Source: Melastoma dodecandrum (Eukaryota > Streptophyta > Magnoliopsida > Myrtales > Melastomataceae). From it: a stretch of DNA of 64,000 bases. The notes beneath the pieces were generated by a model. The model did not search any database. It was not told where the DNA came from and was given only the letters and a program-made list of their open reading frames with translations. Numbering within the stretch: the first letter of the stretch is position 1; every line of letters starts with the position of its first letter. The stretch covers positions 992,001 through 1,056,000 of the forward strand of contig JARUPY010000398.1 in NCBI GenBank assembly GCA_029817715.1. Reading direction: 5' to 3'. The position numbers were made by a program, and so were the translations under genes. This document shows positions 51,835 through 59,660 of the stretch, in pieces.

Positions 51835-52882
51835 GAGCGAGATGTTGTCCCGCTGAATCGATTGGCGATTCTCGAATCGGGTTTTGTCTGATTCAACGTG
51901 CTGGCCGGATTTGGAGGCTGGCATGTATGGCACGACCTTACTCGAATGATCTTCGCGAGCGGGTTGTCGCTCGTGTCGTGGCGGGAGATCGGGTGCGAGC
52001 GGTGGCGGCGACGTTTGGTGTCAGCGTCGCCAGCGTGGTGAAGTGGTCGCAGCGGCTGCGCCGGACCGGCAGCATTGCTCCCGATAAGATGGGGTTCCGG
52101 CGCCCGAAGCTTCTCGCGCCGCACCGTGACTGGCTGCTCGCGCGGATGAACGATGGCCGACGCTTCACCTTGCGTGGTCTTCAGGCCGAACTCGCCGAGC
52201 GCGGCGTCACGGTCGATTACCGCACGGTCTGGAACTTCGTGCATGCCGAGCAGATGAGCTTCAAAAAAAACCGTGCTGCCCGCCGAGCAGGATCGTCCTG
52301 ACGTGGCGCGACGGCGTGCCCGGTGGAAGGCGCATCAGCATCGCCTTGATCCAAAGCGCCTGGTCTTCATCGACGAGACCTGGGCGAAGACCAATATGGC
52401 GCCGCTGCGCGGCTGGGCTCGGCGCGGACATCGGCTCGCGGCCAGAACACCGCACGCGCACTGGAAGACCTTGACCTTCATCGCGGCCCTGCGCTGCGAC
52501 AAGATCACGGCGCCCGTCGTCTTCGATGGCCCGATCAACGGCGAAAGCTTCCTCGCCTATGTCGAGCAGGCCCTCATCCCGACGCTCGCGCCAGGCGACG
52601 TCGTCGTTCTCGACAATCTCGGTTCGCACAAGGGCAAGGCCGTGCGCGCCGCGATCCGCGCCGCGGGCGCCAAGCTCTTCTTCCTGCCGCCCTACAGTCC
52701 CGACCTGAACCCGATCGAGCAGGTCTTCGCAAAGCTCAAGAACGCGCTCCGCAACGCCGCCGAGCGGACCATCGAGTCGACATCGAATGCCATCGCGGCC
52801 GCGCTTAAATCCTTCAGCCCAACCGAATGTCAGAACTATCTCCGTAACTCCGGATACGCTTCAGCCTGAGAGCATCTCGCTC
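51835..52882 (+). mobile_element. IS630-family insertion sequence
   Basis: 1,048 bases bounded by inverted repeats GAGCGAGATG (51835-51844) and CATCTCGCTC (52873-52882). Directly outside both ends is TA (51833-51834, 52883-52884), the target duplication typical of the IS630/Tc1 group. It carries a transposase in two frames. It has split a helix-turn-helix gene on the opposite strand. Confidence 0.85.
51927..52869 (+). CDS. IS630 transposase in two overlapping frames
   Basis: The first frame (51927-52301, 124 residues) holds the N-terminal helix-turn-helix [17 protein letters not shown] and [15 protein letters not shown]. The second (52273-52869) holds the DDE catalytic core: [24 protein letters not shown] and [17 protein letters not shown] with Asp, Asp and Glu. 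They meet at eight consecutive A bases (52263-52270), so a +1 shift or slippage would be needed to make the full enzyme. It may be a programmed event or a mutation. Confidence 0.85.
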
Positions 52883-52884
52883 TA

Positions 52885-53014
52885 GATCGGCCTCGTCGAC
52901 GCGCGGGCGTCGGCCGGCAATAAATGTCAGCTGTTTCGATTTACGAAGCCGCGAGACCGTTTTCTTCGAGCACTTCAGCCGTTCGGCGACTTCAGCTTCC
53001 GTTAACAGCCGCAT
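52885..53014 (-). pseudogene. Helix-turn-helix gene, 5' part, interrupted by IS630
   Basis: Starts at ATG 53014. LLTEAEVAERLKCSKKTVSRLRKSKQLTFIAGRRPRVDEADL is an excisionase/MerR-type helix-turn-helix. The frame then enters the IS630 end. The 3' part continues in the same frame on the other side of the IS (about 51832 down to 51629), with the codon CTA split at the TA duplication. As it stands the gene ends after 22 foreign codons. Confidence 0.7.
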
Positions 53015-53165
53015 CGTCCAGGCCCCCCCGCCACGTGATCGCCTCCAAAAGGCGGAACGCCACGTTGCGCGCCACGCGCGGCGCAACGAGGAAGGTCTCG
53101 GCGCGGCCATCGATCACGACGAGCACCTCGACGTCGCCGCGACGCTCGCAAGCTGTCGCGGTCAT
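52992..53165 (-). CDS. Small protein of unknown function
   Basis: 57 residues from ATG 53165. A short beta-rich start (VEVLVVIDGRAETFLVAP) is followed by a helix (VARNVAFRLLEAITW). It overlaps the following helix-turn-helix gene by 23 bases and lies 13 bases after the RuvC-like gene, in an operon-like string. No family is recognised. Confidence 0.5.
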   Translation of the reverse strand: MTATACERRGDVEVLVVIDGRAETFLVAPRVARNVAFRLLEAITWRGGLDDAAVNGS

Positions 53166-53178
53166 GATCCGCCGCGGC

Positions 53179-53679
53179 TCACGTGAAGATGTCACTGCCG
53201 ACCTCCCGTTCTGCCGCGGCCTCGCGCCGCCGACCGTATTCCGCGATGAGCGCGGCCTCGGCCCGTCCGTCGTCCTTGACCCGGGCAAAGAGAGCGGCTT
53301 GCGCCGGCCACAGCCGCGCAGCCATGGCGCGCGAGCCGTCCTTGCCAGGGTTGACGCCGAGCGCCTTCTTCCACGTGCCAGGCGGCACGAACTCGACGCG
53401 CACGCCGCGCGCCTTCAGAACGCCCTCGACGATCCCGCACGAACGGCCGAAATTGAACGCTGCGCTCGCGCTCTGACCCGTCTGGCCGCCGACGAGCTCG
53501 ACGTAGGCGACGTCGGCGCGCGCCAGCTCGGCGGCAAGCCGGTAACCGTCAACCTCGGCCTTGTCGCTCTTGCCGCGGCGCACGCGCAGGATCGGCATGT
53601 CGATGATCCCGTCGAGCGATTGCGCCTCGAGACACGCGAGCGCGCCGTACGCGCCGGGGTCTACGCCGATGATGCGCAT
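53179..53679 (-). CDS. RuvC-like Holliday junction resolvase of phage type
   Basis: 166 residues. RuvC/RNase H-fold motifs: first acidic strand IIGVDPGAYGALA, middle VELVGGQTGQSASAAFNFGRSCGIVEGVL, VPPGTWKKALGV, and a C-terminal acidic motif KDDGRAEAALIAEYG. Phage proteins of this kind resolve branched DNA during replication and packaging. It overlaps the gene before it by 19 bases. Confidence 0.82.
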   Translation of the reverse strand: MRIIGVDPGAYGALACLEAQSLDGIIDMPILRVRRGKSDKAEVDGYRLAAELARADVAYVELVGGQTGQSASAAFNFGRSCGIVEGVLKARGVRVEFVPPGTWKKALGVNPGKDGSRAMAARLWPAQAALFARVKDDGRAEAALIAEYGRRREAAAEREVGSDIFT

Positions 53680-54197
53680 TGCCGCTCGGCTTCCCGGTGC
53701 AACCGATCGTCTTCGCGCAGCGCATCGGCCGCGCGCTTTTCGAGCGCAGGCGTCTCGGCAAACCGCATCAAGCTCCGCAACGTCTCCCTCAGCTCGTCAC
53801 GTTCCTGTGGGTCACGCGAGGTCTCCCGGTTGATCCTTAACGCGTTGATCAGTCGCCAAATATGCGTCGTCTGCAGGGCAACATGGTCGAAGCCGAAATC
53901 ATCGTCGGCCTGGCCCATCACCGGAGGGGTCGATGTCCCGTTGCGCAGCCGATCGTCTTCCTGCAATGCTTCGGCTGCGCGCTTCTCGAGGGCCGGTGTT
54001 TCGGCAAAGCGTATGCAGACCCGCAGCGTATGGCGGAGATCCTCGCACTCCTGCGGATCTCGCGTCGTTCGCCGGTTGATGCGCAACGCGGTGGTTGTGA
54101 GCCAGATTTGGTTGGTCTGTGCGGCGATGTGCTCTTGGTCGGTGAAGCGGGTCACTGGTCCGTCCTTGTCGAAGCAACCTGATAAGGTTAATATCAT
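53661..54197 (-). CDS. Protein with internal duplication, unknown function
   Basis: 178 residues from ATG 54197. Residues 23-86 and 105-169 are copies of one unit: each reads H-x-A-x-QT, IW, ALRINR, RDPQE, then RFAETPALEKRAA and EDDRL. About two thirds of positions agree by hand alignment. The unit looks helical with a basic centre. It is the first gene of the leftward operon leading to the RuvC-like gene. No family is recognised. Confidence 0.68.
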   Translation of the reverse strand: MILTLSGCFDKDGPVTRFTDQEHIAAQTNQIWLTTTALRINRRTTRDPQECEDLRHTLRVCIRFAETPALEKRAAEALQEDDRLRNGTSTPPVMGQADDDFGFDHVALQTTHIWRLINALRINRETSRDPQERDELRETLRSLMRFAETPALEKRAADALREDDRLHREAERQCASSA

Positions 54198-54240
54198 CTA
54201 GGGTTCGACAGAAGTCAATATCAAAGTTATCATCTACGGC
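54181..54240. promoter_or_regulatory. Divergent control region with repeated ATCATCTA
   Basis: This 60-base AT-rich stretch separates the leftward operon from the rightward XRE gene. ATCATCTA occurs at 54193-54200 and 54229-54236, 36 bases apart on the same face of the helix spacing. A minus-strand promoter TTGACT-N17-GATATT can be drawn through it. The XRE protein is a candidate ligand. Confidence 0.5.
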
Positions 54241-54480
54241 ATGATTACAGTTCCTCAGCTTCGCGCGGCTCGCGCTCTCCTTGGTTGGTCGCAGGACGAC
54301 CTGGCCGAACGGTCCGGAGTGTCCAAACCAACTATCGCCCGCCTCGAGCTCGGGGAGGGATTGATTGGCGGCTACGCAAGCACGCAAGCCAAGTTGATCG
54401 AAGCGGTCACAGCTGCGGGTGTGATCTTTGTCGCCGAGAACGGCGAGGGCCCGGGGGTGCGCCTGCGCAAGCGGCGGTGA
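54241..54480 (+). CDS. XRE-family transcriptional regulator
   Basis: 79 residues. LRAARALLGWSQDDLAERSGVSKPTIARLELGEG is a typical Cro/C1 helix-turn-helix, followed by LIEAVTAAGVIFVAENGEGPGVRLR, the common short tail of this family. It is divergent from the duplicated-protein operon, as in a phage switch. Confidence 0.88.
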   Translation: MITVPQLRAARALLGWSQDDLAERSGVSKPTIARLELGEGLIGGYASTQAKLIEAVTAAGVIFVAENGEGPGVRLRKRR

Positions 54481-54496
54481 TTCCGCACTCAGCCGG

Positions 54497-54679
54497 CTAC
54501 GCCTGCGCATCTTGATCGCCATCATGTGCGCGCGCCGCCAGGAAGCTTGCGAGCTGTCGCCGCGCCTCGGCGAGGTCGGCCGTGCGGGTGCTGAAACGCT
54601 TGCTGCGCCGGCCATCAGTCCAGTGGACGTACCACGATCCGCTAGCGCCTCGCCGAAGAGAGTAGGTCTCCCTCGCCAT
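54497..54679 (-). CDS. Short HWTDGRRSKR-type protein
   Basis: 60 residues. GSWYVHWTDGRRSKRFSTRTADLAEARRQLASFL resembles the arm-binding N-terminus of tyrosine integrases, with no catalytic domain. A closely similar but shorter copy is at 51684-51809. It converges on the XRE gene with a 16-base gap. It could be an integrase-derived regulator or directionality factor. Confidence 0.55.
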   Translation of the reverse strand: MARETYSLRRGASGSWYVHWTDGRRSKRFSTRTADLAEARRQLASFLAARAHDGDQDAQA

Positions 54680-54726
54680 GTCCGCTCCCGAATCACTTGA
54701 GCTCTTAATCTAAGACCCGGCGGGCA

Positions 54727-54809
54727 AGTATGTCGAGCGCGAACCTGTATGTCTCTTGTATGTCAAGTGTCTACGGATACTTGACATACATTTCATTCAT
54801 ACTTGACAT
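54727..54809. promoter_or_regulatory. GTATGTC operator array and promoter region
   Basis: GTATGTC occurs at 54727, 54747 and 54758, and inverted as GACATAC or a one-base variant GACATGC at 54783 and 54805. GTATGTCAAGT (54758-54768) and ACTTGACATAC (54779-54789) form a perfect 11-base inverted repeat with a 10-base centre. TTGACA hexamers at 54781 and 54803 may be -35 boxes for the rightward genes. Confidence 0.58.
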
Positions 54810-54837
54810 GCGACGTTTGATCAGATGATCATCAGGG

Positions 54838-55272
54838 ATGCAGGCCCGCTTCTCTAAGCCCACCGACATCAACGAGTTGTTGCTGCTCGCCCACATGAGC
54901 TGCCAGGAAAGCGGTTGCGTTGCCGCGTTCGATGCGCAGCGGACTGTGTGGACTTTCGGTGGCGCGGCGCGAAACGATCCCGCGGTTATCGTTCTCGAGG
55001 ACGCTTTCGAGCCCGTCGGCTTCCTGCTCGCGACCATCGTCGCAGAGCCGTTCACAACACGCAAGAAGCTTCAGTGCGCGCACGCCTTCATCCGCCCTGA
55101 CAAGCGGACAGCTGACGCGCGCGGGAAGCTGATGGACGCCTTCCTGACACTCGCCGGGCTCGTGCAGCTGCCTACCGACGAGGCGACCAACCTGGACGCG
55201 CTCAAGGCGGCATCGTCCGAACGACTGGTCGACGAGGTCAAGCCCGCGCCGCCCGACGTCGCCCTGCACTGA
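54838..55272 (+). CDS. Phage-like protein of unknown function
   Basis: 144 residues. FGGAARNDPAVIVLEDAFEPVGFLLATIV has the alternating pattern of a GNAT-like or beta-sheet fold, but no acyl-CoA motif is clear. It is the first gene after the GTATGTC operator region and is followed after 19 bases by the virion-like gene. Probably the start of a late operon. Confidence 0.55.
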   Translation: MQARFSKPTDINELLLLAHMSCQESGCVAAFDAQRTVWTFGGAARNDPAVIVLEDAFEPVGFLLATIVAEPFTTRKKLQCAHAFIRPDKRTADARGKLMDAFLTLAGLVQLPTDEATNLDALKAASSERLVDEVKPAPPDVALH

Positions 55273-55291
55273 TTCACGCGGAGCAACCCAG

Positions 55292-56965
55292 ATGGTCGCG
55301 ATCTATTCCCCGCAGCTCGGCAACGACATCAAGCAGAGCTTCGACAGCCTCGGTCAGCTCTTCGCGCCGCCATCGACGAGCGACCTCCTTGCAAAGCAAC
55401 AGATCGCCAGCCAGCAGGCAACGATCGCAAATCAGCAGCTCACGCAGGCGGCGCAGGCGAAGGCGCGGGACAACATCGCTAAAGGCCTCGCGACGCCAGC
55501 CGATTACATCACCCTCGGCGTGCAAAGCCCGGTGCAGCAATACGGCCTCGCCGATATGTACAACTTCGTGAAGACGCATCCTGGCGTGGCGCCGCCAACG
55601 CTCGATGCGGGACGCTATGCCCTGGGTGCATCTGCGGGCGACACGTTCGCCGGTCAGGCGATGAAGCCGTTGAGCTCCGATCAGTCGATGTCGATGCCGC
55701 CCGCGATCGCCTCAGCGCTCGGCCTGCCAAACATCGTACACGGGGTGATCGGTCTCGGCGACAACAGCAAGATGTTACCTGGATCCGGCCAGCAGCCCAT
55801 CGTCACGGCGCCCGACAGCGGAAACGACGATAGCCGCAAGTGGGGCATCCTTGGCGAAGACCAGTTCGGCAACAAGATTTACGGCTATCCACCAAAGCTG
55901 AGCACCGTTCCTGACAGCGGCACACCCATGCAGAACGCTCCTACTGCGCCTGCCGGGCCCACCGCACCTGCCGTCGCGCCCGCGAGCGGGCAGCAGCCCG
56001 CGCCGGCCGCGTCTCCCTCGGCGCCTCAGCCCGCACTCCTGCATGGCAGCGCTTTTCTTCAGACGTTGGATCCGGGCATGGCTGGGCAAGTGCAAGCGGT
56101 CATCGAAGGCCGCGCGCCGTATCCCACCGGCATGCTGCTCAAGACGCCGTACGGGCAGAAGCTCGCGACCTACGTGACGCAGGCCGATCCCAGCTTCGAG
56201 ACCGGCAACGCGATGGCGCGCATGCGCACGCGCAACGAATTCACGTCCGGCGGCCCGAACTCCCCGGCCGGCGCGATCACGGCGGGCAACACGGCGATTC
56301 AGCATCTCGGCGCGATGAGCGATCTCGCCGAGACGCTCGGCAACGCCGACACCGGCATCCCGGGGAACAACCTCTACAACACCGTCAAGAACACTGTGGC
56401 GACGAGCGCAGGCGGCGGCGTCCCGGTGACGCGCTTCAACAACGCGCTCAACGCCTTCACCGAAGAGGCGACGAAGTTCTATCGCGGCACGGGTGGCAAC
56501 GAGAGCGACATTCAACGCGGGCTCGCCAACCTCAACCCCAACCAGTCGCCGTCGCAGCTTCGCGCCGCGATCCAGCAGCAGGCGCAGCTGATGGGCTCGA
56601 AGATCAACGCGCTGCAGGACCGCTGGCATCAGGCCATGGGCCCTGGCGCGGGCGATTTCCAGATCATCCATCCCGAGGCGCAGGCTGCGCTCGACCGCAT
56701 CAATTCGCGCGTCGCGCCGACGCAGACGAGTTCGGTGGCGGCAGGCCCGGGCGGCAGCAACGCCACGGCGACGCCGAACGGCGCCCAGCCCGTGCAGCCT
56801 CCGCCGGCCGCAGCCGGCGCGCCCGCCGCGCCTTCTGCCGTTCCTGCGCCGTCGCCGGGCGGCGATCCGCTCGCCAAGGCGCGCGCCGCGATCGCCCGCG
56901 GCGCGCCGCGCGCGGCCGTGATCCAGCGGCTGCAGCAGAACGGCATCGATCCGACGGGGCTCTGA
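55292..56965 (+). CDS. Putative virion/ejection-type phage protein
   Basis: 557 residues. Gln/Ala-rich helical start (LLAKQQIASQQATIANQQLTQAAQ), a Pro/Ala-rich spacer around 210-250, a helical central part (FNNALNAFTEEATKFYRGTGGNES), another Pro/Ala spacer and a C-terminal ARAAIARGAPRAAVIQRLQQNGIDP. Such composition and the adjacent lytic transglycosylase are typical of podovirus-like internal or DNA-ejection proteins. No portal, capsid or terminase gene is nearby. Confidence 0.6.
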   Translation: MVAIYSPQLGNDIKQSFDSLGQLFAPPSTSDLLAKQQIASQQATIANQQLTQAAQAKARDNIAKGLATPADYITLGVQSPVQQYGLADMYNFVKTHPGVAPPTLDAGRYALGASAGDTFAGQAMKPLSSDQSMSMPPAIASALGLPNIVHGVIGLGDNSKMLPGSGQQPIVTAPDSGNDDSRKWGILGEDQFGNKIYGYPPKLSTVPDSGTPMQNAPTAPAGPTAPAVAPASGQQPAPAASPSAPQPALLHGSAFLQTLDPGMAGQVQAVIEGRAPYPTGMLLKTPYGQKLATYVTQADPSFETGNAMARMRTRNEFTSGGPNSPAGAITAGNTAIQHLGAMSDLAETLGNADTGIPGNNLYNTVKNTVATSAGGGVPVTRFNNALNAFTEEATKFYRGTGGNESDIQRGLANLNPNQSPSQLRAAIQQQAQLMGSKINALQDRWHQAMGPGAGDFQIIHPEAQAALDRINSRVAPTQTSSVAAGPGGSNATATPNGAQPVQPPPAAAGAPAAPSAVPAPSPGGDPLAKARAAIARGAPRAAVIQRLQQNGIDPTGL

Positions 56966-56966
56966 C

Positions 56967-57056
56967 ATGGCAGCAGCGTCGCTCAACTTCGACGATCTCG
57001 TGCCCGGCGATGCGGGCTCTCGTATGCCGCAGGCCGGCGGAGTGTTGGCAAAGTGA
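56967..57056 (+). pseudogene. 29-codon leftover of a phage gene
   Basis: An ATG just after the virion-like gene opens MAAASLNFDDLVPGDAGSR and stops at 57054-57056. LNFDDLVP is a start seen on long phage internal proteins, so this looks like the 5' end of a truncated gene. It could also be a leader whose stop overlaps the next GTG (GTGA). Confidence 0.35.
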
Positions 57057-57325
57057 CCCTGATCCGCGCCTTGCACCCGCATGGATCAGCGCAGCATGCT
57101 CGCGGACAGGATACGGTGCGCGGCTTCATCGTAGGCGACGTCGCGCCCGAGGGAACAATCGCGCGCCTCCGCGCATCTCATCCGACTGGCGACTACACGC
57201 TGCCGTTCGCATGTCGGCGGGCAGGAGACCGGTGGGTCAACGACCGCACTTCGACACCGCTCGCGATCGAGGTTGTCGGCTGGCGAGCAGTCGCGTCTGC
57301 GACCGTCGGCGCAGCTGCACGATGA
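57053..57325 (+). CDS. Small protein of unknown function
   Basis: 90 residues from GTG 57053. Both ends are coupled by overlap: GTGA with the preceding leftover and ATGA with the transglycosylase gene. That supports expression. The sequence (VRGFIVGDVAPEGTIARLRASHPTGDYTLPF) may be a small beta domain. No family recognised. Confidence 0.45.
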   Translation: MTLIRALHPHGSAQHARGQDTVRGFIVGDVAPEGTIARLRASHPTGDYTLPFACRRAGDRWVNDRTSTPLAIEVVGWRAVASATVGAAAR

Positions 57326-58047
57326 GCACTCTAACCGACCTGATCGCGAGCGCCGCTCAGCGATACGGGCAGGATCCGGGCACGCTGCTCCGCATGGCGC
57401 AGGTCGAGAGCAACCTCGATCCGGGTGCGCACAATTCCAGCGGCGCGAGTGGCCTGTTTCAATTCATGCCGGGGACCGCCGCGCGCTACGGGCTGACAAA
57501 CCCGAACGATCCGGCGGCGAGCGCCGACGCGGGCGCGCGTCTGCTGCGCGACAATCGAGCCGCGCTCATGCGCGTCCTCGGCCGTGATCCGACTGGCCCA
57601 GAGCTCTACCTCGCGCATCAGCAAGGCGCCGGTGGCGCCAGCGCGCTGCTTGCGAATCCGACTGCTCCGGCTGCTTCGATCGTCGGGTCGCGCGCCGTGC
57701 TGCAGAACGGCGGCACGCAAGGCATGACGGCGCAGCAGTTCGCGAACCTCGAGATGGGCCGCTTCGCGCCCGCTTCTTCATCGCCGCCCGCAGGTCACGG
57801 CTCCTTGGGGGCGCTCTTCGCCACACCGACCGCGTCGGGTGGAAGCGACAGCACATCACAGCCGCCCACCGCGCAGCCTGCGGCCTCCGCCATTCCGTCG
57901 AACGGCGCGATGGCCGTTACGGGCCAATCCCCGGCGGCGCAGCCGGCAACGGCATCGCAGGCGGACAACCGCGCTGCAGCGCAGGCACTGCTTCGCAAGC
58001 GCGCTTTGATCACGGGCCAGGGCGGGCTGGGAGTGCTGTTCTCTTAG
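57322..58047 (+). CDS. Lytic transglycosylase (SLT domain)
   Basis: 241 residues from ATG 57322. The SLT fold: LLRMAQVESNLDPGAHNSSGASGLFQFMPGTAARYG with catalytic Glu near residue 32, and LYLAHQQGAGGA. The C-terminal 100 residues are a low-complexity Pro/Ser/Ala tail. No signal peptide is present. In phages such enzymes open peptidoglycan during DNA entry; beside the virion-like gene that role is likely. Confidence 0.87.
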   Translation: MSTLTDLIASAAQRYGQDPGTLLRMAQVESNLDPGAHNSSGASGLFQFMPGTAARYGLTNPNDPAASADAGARLLRDNRAALMRVLGRDPTGPELYLAHQQGAGGASALLANPTAPAASIVGSRAVLQNGGTQGMTAQQFANLEMGRFAPASSSPPAGHGSLGALFATPTASGGSDSTSQPPTAQPAASAIPSNGAMAVTGQSPAAQPATASQADNRAAAQALLRKRALITGQGGLGVLFS

Positions 58048-58130
58048 GAGAAGACCTGGCGTGGGCGCGGCGTCGGCCAGCAGCCCGTCGCTGCTCCTTT
58101 GTGCCAGCTGACGGGATGGCGAGAGGCTTG

Positions 58131-58146
58131 CTACCAAGACAGGTAG
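58131..58146. promoter_or_regulatory. Candidate lux-type box upstream of luxR
   Basis: CTACC (58131-58135), six bases, GGTAG (58142-58146) form an inverted repeat resembling the half-sites of LuxR-type binding sites. It lies about 33 bases before the likely luxR start, so could serve autoregulation. The arms are short, so the call is weak. Confidence 0.35.
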
Positions 58147-58178
58147 ACAACCACGGTGGCGTGAGCAGCGTTTTCGCG

Positions 58179-58967
58179 ATGATGGATGCCCGGTCAACGG
58201 ATTGCCTTACACTGTTCCGCAAGGCAGAGGCCTTCGCCGCAAAATCGCGGAGCGCCAAGACAGAGGCCGCTCTCAAGGAAAGCCTCGAGGAACTCTGTGG
58301 CGAGATAGGCTTCAAGTTCTTCGCGATCGTGCACCATGTCGACTTCCGCCTGATGCCACGCGGCGCGATCGTCCTGCACAACTATCCGTCGGACTGGATC
58401 GAGCATTTCATGCGCCTGAACCTGTTCGCGACCGATCCGATCCATCGTGCCAGCCGGACAACAAATCTCGCGTTCGCATGGGCGCATGTCCCCCGCATGA
58501 TCAAATTCTCCTCGGAAGACGCGGAGATCCTTCGCCAAGCGCGAAAGGCCGGCATAGGCGACGGCTTTACCGTGCCGGCCAACGTGCCCGGCGAGCCTAA
58601 CGGCTCCTGCTCGTTCGCGACCGCGTCCGATTGCTCTCTCAACGAGGACCAGTTGCACGTCGCCCAGCTCGTCGGCGCGTTCGCATTCGAGGCGGCGCGC
58701 CGCCTGGCCCGATCGCGAGCGCCTTCGCCGGGAGAGCCGCGGCCCCTTACCTCGCGCCAGCGGGAGTGTTTGGCCCTGGTCGCGCGCGGCAAGAGCGATT
58801 GGGAAATCAGCCGCATCCTCGGCGTGAGCCACGAGACCGTTATCCAGCATCTCAAGGCCGCCAAGGAACGTTACGGCGTGAGCAAACGCGTGCCGCTGGC
58901 GGTGAAGGCGCTCTACGACGGCTCGATCTCCTTCGCCGAAGTGCTCGATCAGAATACCCATTTCTAG
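58179..58967 (+). CDS. luxR: LuxR-family quorum-sensing regulator
   Basis: 262 residues from ATG 58179; GTG 58161 or ATG 58101 are longer alternatives. The N-terminal part (IGFKFFAIVHH, NYPSDWIEHFMRLNLFATDPIH, WAHVPRM) is the acyl-homoserine-lactone binding domain with the conserved W, Y, D, P and W residues. The C-terminal LTSRQRECLALVARGKSDWEISRILGVSHETVIQHLKAAKERYGVSKR is the LuxR helix-turn-helix. It lies 57 bases before its partner synthase. Confidence 0.92.
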   Translation: MMDARSTDCLTLFRKAEAFAAKSRSAKTEAALKESLEELCGEIGFKFFAIVHHVDFRLMPRGAIVLHNYPSDWIEHFMRLNLFATDPIHRASRTTNLAFAWAHVPRMIKFSSEDAEILRQARKAGIGDGFTVPANVPGEPNGSCSFATASDCSLNEDQLHVAQLVGAFAFEAARRLARSRAPSPGEPRPLTSRQRECLALVARGKSDWEISRILGVSHETVIQHLKAAKERYGVSKRVPLAVKALYDGSISFAEVLDQNTHF

Positions 58968-59024
58968 GAATAGCCGGCAGCAGCCGGGCTTGCATGCTGA
59001 AGCCTCTGTTTTTGGAGGCCCTTT

Positions 59025-59645
59025 ATGCTCGTCGCCGTACAGGGGGATTCCGACCCCGCCCACCAAGCAGCGCTGCTCGCGATGTTCGAAGAGCGAAAGC
59101 GCGTCTTTGTCGATCTTCTGAAATGGGATGTTCCCGTGGTCGGCGGGAGATTTGAGATCGACCAGTTCGACGATCAGGACGCCACGTACCTCATCATCCT
59201 CGATGAAAATGGCGAGCACGCCGCCTCCGCTCGGCTGCTGCGTACGGACCGTCCCCACATCCTCGATACGATCTTCCCGGATCTCTGCGCGAGCGCGCCG
59301 CCGAGCGGGCCGACGATCCGAGAGATCACTCGGTTCTGCTTGTCGCGGCGCCTGTCTAGCCGAGCTCGCCGCGATGCGCGCGATCGACTGCTCAGCGCCT
59401 TCGCTGATTACGCTCTGCTCACCGGGATATCCGCATATACCGGCGTCGCGGAAATGGCCTGGCTGCAGCAGCTGCTGGCCTTCGGCTGGGATTGCCGCCC
59501 GCTCGGCCTGCCGCGGCCGCATGGCACGCGTCTGCTCAGCGCCCTGCAAATCACCATCACTCCCGAGACGCCGCGTCTGCTGCGCGCCGGAGGCGTCTAC
59601 GCCCCCTCGTCACACCCGACAATGCCACTCTCGGCAGTGGCCTGA
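59025..59645 (+). CDS. luxI: Acyl-homoserine-lactone synthase (LuxI family)
   Basis: 206 residues. The invariant LuxI residues are all seen: Arg24 and Phe28 (RKRVF), Trp34, Asp46 and Asp49 (EIDQFDD), Arg70 (SARLLRT), Glu100 and Arg103 (REITRFCLSRR). It makes an acyl-homoserine lactone from SAM and an acyl donor; the acyl chain cannot be read from sequence. GGAGG precedes the ATG. It sits in a mobile element between luxR and a dioxygenase. Confidence 0.95.
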   Translation: MLVAVQGDSDPAHQAALLAMFEERKRVFVDLLKWDVPVVGGRFEIDQFDDQDATYLIILDENGEHAASARLLRTDRPHILDTIFPDLCASAPPSGPTIREITRFCLSRRLSSRARRDARDRLLSAFADYALLTGISAYTGVAEMAWLQQLLAFGWDCRPLGLPRPHGTRLLSALQITITPETPRLLRAGGVYAPSSHPTMPLSAVA

Positions 59646-59660
59646 CCAAAGGAGTTCATC

